This document shows positions 50,755-64,000 of a stretch of DNA of 64,000 bases, piece after piece; positions within the stretch are counted from its first letter, which is position 1, and the number at the start of each line of letters is the position of its first letter. The notes under the pieces were generated by a model, which did no database searches, was not told where the DNA came from, and was given only the letters and a program-made list of their open reading frames with translations. The DNA is taken from NCBI GenBank assembly GCA_900541065.1, contig UQIE01000002.1, forward strand, positions 62,001 through 126,000. The letters run 5' to 3'. A program made the translations under genes and the position numbers. The DNA is from an uncultured Collinsella sp. (GTDB lineage Bacteria; Actinomycetota; Coriobacteriia; Coriobacteriales; Coriobacteriaceae).

Positions 50755-50783
50755 TTGACCGACGCCGGGGTCCCCGCCATAAT
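50755..50783 (+). promoter_or_regulatory. Promoter of rplJ-rplL
   Basis: TTGACC (50755-50760), a 17-base spacer and CATAAT (50778-50783). Upstream leader of the L10 operon starts just after. Confidence 0.7.
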
Positions 50784-50802
50784 ACTTTCGGTTCACGCAC
50801 GA

Positions 50803-50880
50803 ATCCGCTGCCAGAGACAGCCGGCGCAAACGGGTCTTACCCGCGAGCTTAATGGGACTTCCCGCCAGCCGAGGTGGTCG
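50803..50880 (+). ncRNA. L10 leader (ribosomal protein autoregulatory RNA)
   Basis: The leader contains the conserved L10-L12 binding elements: AGAGACAGCCGGCGC, an interrupted stem (ACGGGTCTTACCCG), then CTTAATGGGACTT and CCAGCCGAGGTGG. These match the known L10 leader consensus (GACAGCCGG ... CCGAGG). In that class L10(L12) binds its own mRNA and lowers expression. Boundaries approximate. Confidence 0.78.
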
Positions 50881-50897
50881 AGTAGATATGTCTTCTC

Positions 50898-50934
50898 GCC
50901 CCCGTCGCTCATGCAGCGCGGGGGCTTTCTTTTT
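50898..50934 (+). terminator. Attenuator between the L10 leader and rplJ
   Basis: GCCCCCGTCGCT pairs with AGCGCGGGGGC and is followed by TTTCTTTTT. Its place between leader and gene suggests control by premature termination. Confidence 0.82.
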
Positions 50935-50999
50935 GGACATGCCCCCGTCACGTCCTTGTGGCGGACCGTGCCCGGAAAGAATTCGAGGAGGTGTAATTC

Positions 51000-51521
51000 A
51001 TGCCCCAGCAGTACAAAATCGACAAGGTTGCAGAGATCGAGTCCCGTATCGCCGAGAACGCCGGTCTGTTCGTCGTCAACTACAACGGTCTGACGGTTAA
51101 GCAGGCTCAGGAGCTGCGTCATCAGCTTCGCGAGTGCGGCGCCGAGATGAAGGTCTACAAGAACAACCTGGTCAAGATCGCTCTCAAGAACCAGGAGCAG
51201 CCCGAGCTCGACGAGATCCTCGCCGGCCCCGTCGCTTATGTGTTCTACGAGACCGAGCCGGTCGAGGCCGCTAAGACCCTTAAGGACTTCTCCGCTAAGT
51301 CCAAGGGCGTCCTTGAGATCAAGGGCGGTATCTCCGACGGCAAGGCCGTTTCCGCTGATGATGTTAAGGCTATCGCCGAGCTGCCCACCAAGGATCAGCT
51401 TCTCGGCCAGATCGCCGGTCTCATCTCCGGTTTCGCTCGCGACATCGCTGTCTGCGTCAACGGCGTTTCCTCTGGTCTCGCTCGTTCGATCCAGCAGGTC
51501 TCCGAGCAGAAGGCAGCCTAG
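51000..51521 (+). CDS. rplJ: 50S ribosomal protein L10
   Basis: A 173-residue stalk protein. N-terminal L10 domain: KVAEIESRIAENAGLFVVNY and QAQELRHQLRECGAEMKVYKN; the C-terminal helix binds L7/L12 dimers. The ATG lies eight bases after AGGAGG. It is followed by rplL. In most bacteria rplA precedes it directly; here that link is broken by 26 kb. Confidence 0.97.
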   Translation: MPQQYKIDKVAEIESRIAENAGLFVVNYNGLTVKQAQELRHQLRECGAEMKVYKNNLVKIALKNQEQPELDEILAGPVAYVFYETEPVEAAKTLKDFSAKSKGVLEIKGGISDGKAVSADDVKAIAELPTKDQLLGQIAGLISGFARDIAVCVNGVSSGLARSIQQVSEQKAA

Positions 51522-51623
51522 TTGCTGTTTTCGCCCGCGGCGGCAACGCCGCACCCCTGGCGCATTTGCGCCGTGTTTTAACTGATCTCCGTGCATCCGC
51601 ACGGAAACCGAAAGGACTTAGAA

Positions 51624-52001
51624 ATGGCTAAGCTTACCACCGATGAGATCATCGATGCTCTTAAGGAAATGACCCTTCTCGAGGCTTCCGAGCTCGTCAA
51701 GGCTATCGAGGACACCTTCGGCGTTTCCGCCGCTGCTCCTGCCGCTGTTGTCGCCGCTCCCGCTGCTGGCGCTGCTGAGGCCGAGGAGAAGACCGAGTTT
51801 GACGTCGTGCTCGAGGGCTTCGGCGACAACAAGATCCAGGTCATCAAGGCCGTCCGTGAGCTCACCAACCTTGGCCTGAAGGAGGCCAAGGAGGTCGTCG
51901 AGGGCGCTCCCAAGGCTGTTCTCGAGGGTGCCAAGAAGGAGGACGCCGAGGCTGCCAAGGAGAAGCTCGAGGCTGCTGGCGCTGCTGTCACCCTCAAGTA
52001 A
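51624..52001 (+). CDS. rplL: 50S ribosomal protein L7/L12
   Basis: A 125-residue acidic stalk protein: N-terminal dimer domain (LTTDEIIDALKEMTLLEASE), Ala-rich hinge, and C-terminal factor-binding domain (KTEFDVVLEGFGDNKIQVIK and GLKEAKEVVEGAPKAV). The ATG at 51624 gives the standard MAKLTTDE start after AAAGGA. It is separated from rpoB by galU, instead of adjoining it. Confidence 0.97.
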   Translation: MAKLTTDEIIDALKEMTLLEASELVKAIEDTFGVSAAAPAAVVAAPAAGAAEAEEKTEFDVVLEGFGDNKIQVIKAVRELTNLGLKEAKEVVEGAPKAVLEGAKKEDAEAAKEKLEAAGAAVTLK

Positions 52002-52028
52002 TCAGGCTCTCTCGCCAGATTTCTTTGC

Positions 52029-52064
52029 AGACGGGGTTCGCATTGCGAGCCCCGTCTTTTTTTG
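52029..52064 (+). terminator. Terminator after rplL
   Basis: AGACGGGGTTCGC (52029-52041) pairs with GCGAGCCCCGTCT (52045-52057), followed by TTTTTT. Confidence 0.92.
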
Positions 52065-52315
52065 TTTTGGCCCCTCATTCCCATTGCTCGGCATGCAGAA
52101 CACCGCTGTCTTTGCCGTGCCAATCCCGTTACCGCTGGGGCGTAAAATTGCACCATTCGAGCAATAATTTGCGTTGACCTGCTGAAGAATTGCGTTTGCC
52201 TTACGGCGACGTATGTCTCCGGCGGTAAGATACTTCGGTATCGCAATTTGGTCTGCGGCCGCCGTGCCGCACGCATAGGGCGCATTCTGCGCCTGCGAAA
52301 GGATCCTTGAATAAC

Positions 52316-53221
52316 ATGAAGGCAATCATCCCCGCCGCCGGCCTTGGCACGCGTTTTCTGCCTGGCACTAAGTGCACGCCCAAAGAGATGCTGCCGGTGC
52401 TCGACAAGCCGGTCATTCAGTATGTCGTTGAGGAGGCGCTCGACCCCGAGGAGGTCGACGACGCCATCATCGTTACCTCTCCCGGTAAGCCCGAACTGCT
52501 GAGCTACTTCCAGTCCGACCGTTCGCTCGAGAACCTGCTGCGCGAGCGCGGCAAGAACGCCTATGCCGATGCCGTCGCCCACGCTGGCGGTATGCCGGTC
52601 GACTTCCGCTATCAGTACGAGCCCAAGGGTCTCGGCCATGCTATCCGCTCTGCTGCCGACGCCGTGGCAGGGGAGAACTTCCTGGTTCTTCTGGGCGACT
52701 ACGTTGTGCCTAACCGTGATATCTGCGACAAGATGCTCGCCGTTTCCAAGGAGCACGGTGGCGCTTCGGTTATCGCCGTCGCTGCTTGCTCGCCCGAGGA
52801 AGTCAGCCGCTACGGCGTTATCGCCGGCGATCGCGTTGGCTCGCTCGAGGGCTTCGAGAAAGCTGCCGACGACGAGCCCGGTGCCGTTTGGCGCATCGGC
52901 GGTCTGGTCGAGAAGCCTGCTCCCGAGGCGGCTCCGTCCAACCTGTACATCGTCGGTCGTTACCTGATGAGCCCGCTGGTCATGGACCTGCTCGCCGATC
53001 AGCAGGCCGGCAAGGGCGGCGAGATTCAGCTTACCGACGCCATGGCCCGCTCGCTCGACCGCGAGGCCATGTACGCTGTCGTCATCGACCCGCTCTCGGG
53101 CTACGATACCGGCACCCCGTCTGGCTGGATGGCCACCAACGCCCTCATGGCTGCAAGCGATCCTCGCTTTGCCGGCGCCTTCTGGGACGCCATCGACGAG
53201 CGCGGCGGTCTTAAGCGTTAA
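52316..53221 (+). CDS. galU: UTP-glucose-1-phosphate uridylyltransferase
   Basis: A 301-residue nucleotidyltransferase making UDP-glucose for surface glycans and galactose metabolism. AIIPAAGLGTRFLPGTKCTPKEM is the UTP-binding N terminus; VEEALDPEEVDDAIIVTSPGK and FLVLLGDYVV follow; the catalytic Lys region is IGGLVEKPAPEAAP. I chose the ATG at 52316; a TTG at 52307, three bases after AAAGGATCC, is an alternative adding three residues. The gene sits between rplL and rpoB, where most bacteria have nothing or a small methyltransferase. Confidence 0.94.
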   Translation: MKAIIPAAGLGTRFLPGTKCTPKEMLPVLDKPVIQYVVEEALDPEEVDDAIIVTSPGKPELLSYFQSDRSLENLLRERGKNAYADAVAHAGGMPVDFRYQYEPKGLGHAIRSAADAVAGENFLVLLGDYVVPNRDICDKMLAVSKEHGGASVIAVAACSPEEVSRYGVIAGDRVGSLEGFEKAADDEPGAVWRIGGLVEKPAPEAAPSNLYIVGRYLMSPLVMDLLADQQAGKGGEIQLTDAMARSLDREAMYAVVIDPLSGYDTGTPSGWMATNALMAASDPRFAGAFWDAIDERGGLKR

Positions 53222-53242
53222 CGCGGTTTTACCAAACCGCGT
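53221..53242 (+). terminator. Small hairpin at the galU stop
   Basis: ACGCGGTTT-TACC-AAACCGCGT, perfect 9-bp stem overlapping the stop codon. A matching small hairpin follows the rpoC stop. Confidence 0.6.
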
Positions 53243-53260
53243 AACGGCTCGACGCTGCAC

Positions 53261-53356
53261 GGGCATCAGAGCGACAATTTGCCATTCAAAGAGGGCGGCA
53301 TGACCAGAAGGTCAATGCCGTCCTCTTTTCATGTCAACTTGTTCGCTCTGATGCCC
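53261..53356. repeat. ~96-bp nested palindrome downstream of galU (family R3)
   Basis: Perfect 14-bp outer arms (53261-53274 with 53343-53356) and an inner hairpin (53288-53305 with 53310-53328, loop AGAA) followed by TTTT. Conserved with the copy after rpoC: ATTCAAA on the left, TTTTCATG on the right, and the loop-flanking GACC/GGTC. Confidence 0.85.
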
Positions 53357-53404
53357 GTTCGCTGTCCGCCCTCTACCTACTGATCTGTCATGGCTGAAAC
53401 GGTA

Positions 53405-53436
53405 CGGGTGCAGGCTTCGGTCTGCACCCGTTTTTT
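53405..53436 (+). terminator. Strong intrinsic terminator between galU and rpoB
   Basis: CGGGTGCAG (53405-53413) pairs with CTGCACCCG (53422-53430) around GCTTCGGT, followed by TTTTTT. Confidence 0.88.
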
Positions 53437-53458
53437 ATGCGAGTTGCAGCTTGGCTCC

Positions 53459-53628
53459 GGAAAGTGCGCCCCACTATTTGGTCGAATTCTGGGATGCACT
53501 TTCCGGTTGGGGCCCCTAGCGGAAACTACGACCCGGAATATCAGCTCAGAGCGGGATGCAGTTTCCCAAACAGGGCTCAACCGGAAACTGCGACCCAGTT
53601 TGGGGCCTCAAAACGGGACACAGTTTCC
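53459..53628. repeat. Tandem 62-bp hairpin array C (family R1, 3 units)
   Basis: Units begin at 53459, 53521 and 53583, exactly 62 bp apart. Arms resemble GGAAACTGCGACCC and GGGATGCAGTTTCC. The array lies between the terminator and the rpoB promoter. Bases 53640-53780 hold nothing else recognised except AT-rich sequence. Confidence 0.87.
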
Positions 53629-53790
53629 GCTCGATCAACCCTCGCCGCCATTCAGCCATTCAGCGGCGCGCATCAGTAGCGCTGTTCACAGAAAATATAT
53701 GAACAGATGTTCGATACACATGCATCTACCTGCGTGTTTTCTGTCGAAAAACTTTGCTACTCCAAAAACTCAATCGCGTCAAGGCTTTTC

Positions 53791-53818
53791 TTGCTCAACG
53801 GTCGGTACCTGATAAACT
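53791..53818 (+). promoter_or_regulatory. Candidate rpoBC promoter
   Basis: TTGCTC (53791-53796), a 16-base spacer and TAAACT (53813-53818), with A/T tracts upstream (AAAAACT at 53749 and 53764) that could act as UP elements. Confidence 0.5.
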
Positions 53819-53891
53819 ATTAGGTTGCGATAACTGGCGAAGCTATGCCTCGCCAACCCACCGAGCATTTCCGTGAAGGAGGAAAAACCTG

Positions 53892-57383
<3,492 letters not shown>

Positions 57384-57389
57384 TTGACT

Positions 57390-61865
<4,476 letters not shown>

Positions 61866-61871
61866 TTAGTT

Positions 61872-61893
61872 CCGCCGTTCTAACGAACGGCGG
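61872..61893 (+). terminator. Small hairpin after rpoC
   Basis: CCGCCGTTC-TAAC-GAACGGCGG, perfect 9-bp stem seven bases after the stop, matching in layout the one after galU. Confidence 0.65.
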
Positions 61894-61909
61894 CGACCTC
61901 CGTCGCTGC

Positions 61910-62009
61910 GCGGCCCCCAGAGCTACAATCTGTCATTCAAAAGGCAGGGCATGACCAAAAGGTCAATGCCCTGCCTTTTTCATGCCACCTTGTACGCTCT
62001 GGGGGCCGC
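61910..62009. repeat. ~100-bp nested palindrome downstream of rpoC (family R3)
   Basis: Perfect 14-bp outer arms (61910-61923 with 61996-62009) and an inner hairpin (61939-61956 with 61961-61979, loop AAAA) ending in TTTTT. Stem sequences differ from the galU copy but pair again (compensatory changes), while ATTCAAA, ATGACC, GGTCAATGCC and TTCATG are kept. Confidence 0.87.
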
Positions 62010-62107
62010 TCGCTTGCGTATGCTCAACCTGTTGCGCTCCGTTGATCCCTTGGGGACCTGCCAAAAAAGGGACAGGGTTATTTTGGTCGGTTTTTCCTGC
62101 TTGAATT

Positions 62108-62134
62108 TGAAACATTTCGCCCGACAAGAGCGTA
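62108..62134 (+). promoter_or_regulatory. ECF-type promoter of the sigma/anti-sigma pair
   Basis: TGAAAC (62108-62113), a 17-base spacer and CGTA (62131-62134), the pattern of ECF (SigW/SigM-like) promoters, placed 51 bases before the sigma gene. It suggests autoregulation. The gap 62010-62107 also has CCAAAA/TTTTGG flanking AGGGACAGGG and nothing else. Confidence 0.6.
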
Positions 62135-62184
62135 TCTAAGGTGAGGGCCTCACCAAGAATTATTAACGTCACCGGGAGGTGATT

Positions 62185-62703
62185 ATGGAAGAACAAGCAT
62201 TTAGACAGGCGGTCGAAGACCACCGGGATGTCGTGTTTCGGATCGCATTGACGTACCTGCGCGATTGTGCCGACGCCGACGATGTTGCCCAGGATGTCTT
62301 TCTTAAGCTGCTCAAAAGCGATACGCAATTTGAGAGTTGGGAGCATCTTCGTCGCTGGCTTATCCGGGTCACGATCAATGAATGCAAATCGCTCTTTCGA
62401 AAGCCATGGAGGCGTGTGGAGGATATTGAGAACCTGGCCGATTCGCTTTCGACGGCGCAGGAGGAGACCAAGGTGGTCCTGTCAGACGTTATGCGACTTC
62501 CGGAGCGATTCCGCGTCCCCATCGTGCTCTATTACTATCTGGGCTTTTCGACCTCAGAGATTGCCGAGTTACTGCATGTGCCAGCCGCGACCGTTCGAAC
62601 GCGTTTAGCTCGCGGTCGATCGAAGCTCAAATTCATCCTAGAGGAGGGCGACCGTGAAATCCAATCAAATCAAGCAGGCCTTCGAGTCCATCCAAGCCGA
62701 TAG
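62185..62703 (+). CDS. ECF-family RNA polymerase sigma factor
   Basis: A 172-residue sigma factor. Region 2 (residues ~10-75) reads VVFRIALTYLRDCADADDVA and QDVFLKLLKS with the WEHLRRWLIRVTINECK end. Region 4 (residues ~105-155) reads LPERFRVPIVLYYYLGFSTS and EIAELLHVPAATVRTRLARG. Start at the ATG 62185, six bases after GGGAGG; a GTG at 62179 is unlikely. The gene overlaps the next one by 50 bases, so they are translationally coupled. Confidence 0.92.
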   Translation: MEEQAFRQAVEDHRDVVFRIALTYLRDCADADDVAQDVFLKLLKSDTQFESWEHLRRWLIRVTINECKSLFRKPWRRVEDIENLADSLSTAQEETKVVLSDVMRLPERFRVPIVLYYYLGFSTSEIAELLHVPAATVRTRLARGRSKLKFILEEGDREIQSNQAGLRVHPSR

Positions 62704-63730
62704 CGATCTTGCCGATCGCGTTCTTAATGCAGCTGAAGGCGAGCCGCTTCGCAAAAGGGGTCATGCTAAGCCCCTCTATGTTGCGGTTATCGGGTGTCTT
62801 GTCGGAGTGTTGGCGACCGGAGGGGTCGCCTACGCCGTTATCAATTCCAGCTATTTTGCCTCAGCCTGGGGAAACCACGGCAACGGGGATTCCATTACCT
62901 GGACAAACGGCGGCTCATCGGGGACTAAATATACCTACACCAGAGAGTTTGGTGATGGCATCGCGCCCCAAAGCCTGGAGGGTGCAGTCCAGGAGGTTAA
63001 TCTGTCCGTCGAGGGCAACGGCTATACGCTCGATATCCATGAGATGGCAATCGACCAAAACGGCTGCGGTGCTGTGACGTTTACGCTATCCAATCCAAAT
63101 GGTGTTAACTACTACAAGCCGGCAGCAGAGACTGGCGAACTTGTTCTCTATGGTGAAGAAGAACAAGGCATCGGCACGCCCGGCATGAACTTCGGCGAGG
63201 AATGGGCTGACACACGCTGCACCATTGATAAGGACACATCAAGCGATACTGTCATTAATGGCACGATGTACTTTGCTTCTATGGATCGCGAGCGAGGTTT
63301 TCAACATGCGGTCACCTGGAATATCTCGTGGACCGAGGGCGAAGGCGAGGATGCGAAGCCGTTCGAGGCATCGACGCCCGAGTTTAGCGTTGGAGCGTAC
63401 GTCGATACAAAGGAACTCCGCTCCGATGACTCGCCTCTCGAGATCAGCCCGTTTTCTATCCAGACACACATCGATGATTTGGGCATTGACGCAGTCACGA
63501 AGAAGTTAACGGTTACCTACAAGGATGGATCGGAGCAGATTATCGAAGATGACGACGCAGGGGCGTTCAACTTATATTTTTCTTATACGCGCAATAGCGG
63601 AGAGAACATCTGGGTGCCAACGAAGTTGATTGATGTCGACCAAGTGGTCTCAGTAACGCTTGAGGGCACGAGGTGCACGTCAACAGGAGAGACCGAAACA
63701 GAGGCACCCTTTACCATCGTCTATTCGTAA
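62654..63730 (+). CDS. Probable membrane anti-sigma factor with an extracytoplasmic domain
   Basis: A 358-residue protein: a short cytosolic segment (residues 1-38), one transmembrane helix (PLYVAVIGCLVGVLATGGVA), then ~295 exported residues with beta-rich character (FTLSNPNGVNYYKPAAETGE, ITWTNGGSSGTKYTYT), like DUF4179-type regulators. Coupling to an ECF sigma gene and this layout suggest it holds the sigma factor at the membrane until a surface signal arrives. The start is a GTG at 62654 after GAGGAGGG. The classic zinc anti-sigma motif is absent, so the mechanism is uncertain. Confidence 0.72.
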   Translation: MKSNQIKQAFESIQADSDLADRVLNAAEGEPLRKRGHAKPLYVAVIGCLVGVLATGGVAYAVINSSYFASAWGNHGNGDSITWTNGGSSGTKYTYTREFGDGIAPQSLEGAVQEVNLSVEGNGYTLDIHEMAIDQNGCGAVTFTLSNPNGVNYYKPAAETGELVLYGEEEQGIGTPGMNFGEEWADTRCTIDKDTSSDTVINGTMYFASMDRERGFQHAVTWNISWTEGEGEDAKPFEASTPEFSVGAYVDTKELRSDDSPLEISPFSIQTHIDDLGIDAVTKKLTVTYKDGSEQIIEDDDAGAFNLYFSYTRNSGENIWVPTKLIDVDQVVSVTLEGTRCTSTGETETEAPFTIVYS

Positions 63731-63737
63731 GATTTGG

Positions 63738-63764
63738 GGCCGCTTCCTACTAGGGGAAGCGGCC
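63738..63764 (+). terminator. Terminator after the anti-sigma gene
   Basis: GGCCGCTTCC (63738-63747) pairs with GGAAGCGGCC (63755-63764), followed by TATTTTG. Confidence 0.8.
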
Positions 63765-63918
63765 TATTTTGAGTTAAATTGGCGGTTAAAGCGAGCGATA
63801 TTCGTCTGAATTTCGGAAGTATGCGGCAAGATCTTGATGGGCCGCCCGGGCCGGGGATCCACCACCGCGCACAGGAGGGGATTCCATTTGTGTGGGGTTT
63901 GCGGAAATATGCCGATTT

Positions 63919-63974
63919 TAGGATACGCCCGGCGGCGTGGTCTGTTGACGGCACAGCTAACGCCACGTATCCTA
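63919..63974. repeat. Inverted repeat near the right edge
   Basis: TAGGATACG (63919-63927) pairs with CGTATCCTA (63966-63974), with weaker inner symmetry (GGCGT/ACGCC). Bases 63765-64000 otherwise hold only two short opposing open frames with no recognisable protein. Confidence 0.5.
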
Positions 63975-64000
63975 TCGAACTGCGTGTTTCGTAGGGGGAT

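Noticed and set aside
62066..62092. AGGGACAGGG hairpin-like stretch as a fourth R4 copy
   Set aside because: It shares only the GGGACAGG part with R4 and lacks the CCACCACAAAG arms.
63779..63994. A 71-codon open frame at the right edge
   Set aside because: No ribosome site, a TTG start, and no recognisable protein; an opposing frame of similar size is equally open.

Overview
The window is a stretch of bacterial chromosome from a moderately GC-rich actinobacterium. Gene content, codon use, frequent GTG/TTG starts and protein wording fit the class Coriobacteriia, most likely Collinsella or a close relative. That assignment is my inference from recognition, not from a search. There are no insertion sequences, phage genes or CRISPR arrays.

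The backbone is the ancient Gram-positive information-processing cluster, in the order known from Bacillus subtilis, broken open by several insertions: clpC (1.3 kb); disA-ispD-ispF-cysS-rlmB-yacP (8.6-14.1 kb); tRNA-Tyr/Thr/Met, tuf, rpmG, tRNA-Trp, secE, nusG, rplK, rplA (20.5-24.9 kb); rplJ-rplL (51-52 kb); rpoB-rpoC (53.9-61.9 kb). The insertions are: pepD, a hipBA module and a manganese exporter under a yybP-ykoY riboswitch (4-8.4 kb); an HTH-HipA fusion gene, tRNA-Thr and a beta-glucoside PTS operon with its RpiR regulator (14.1-20.1 kb); a 26-kb block between rplA and rplJ; and galU between rplL and rpoB.

The 26-kb block holds a metallophosphoesterase coupled to a ParB-like/BMP protein, an MscS channel, a three-gene ABC importer, a WYL-type regulator, asnS, a frameshifted OatA-like acyltransferase, an orphan PTS EIIA, an esterase, a GntR-controlled DDAH/permease pair, a FeoA-FeoB fusion, a SotB-like exporter, a GH13 glycosidase, a DNA glycosylase and an aminotransferase. 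After rpoC come an ECF sigma factor and its probable membrane anti-sigma partner.

Two things stand out. First, the predicted beta' subunit (RpoC) ends in a helix-hairpin-helix domain that aligns without gaps to the C-terminal domain of the RNA polymerase alpha subunit. It keeps the spacing of five residues that alpha-CTD uses to bind DNA. Second, the intergenic spaces are full of structured repeats in several families: three arrays of a ~62-bp tandem hairpin; paired 64-65-bp palindromes; three ~100-bp nested palindromes after cysS, galU and rpoC that share a conserved internal mismatch; three identical 39-bp hairpins at the 3' ends of leftward genes; and further paired or single palindromes. 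These are not explained by the genes.
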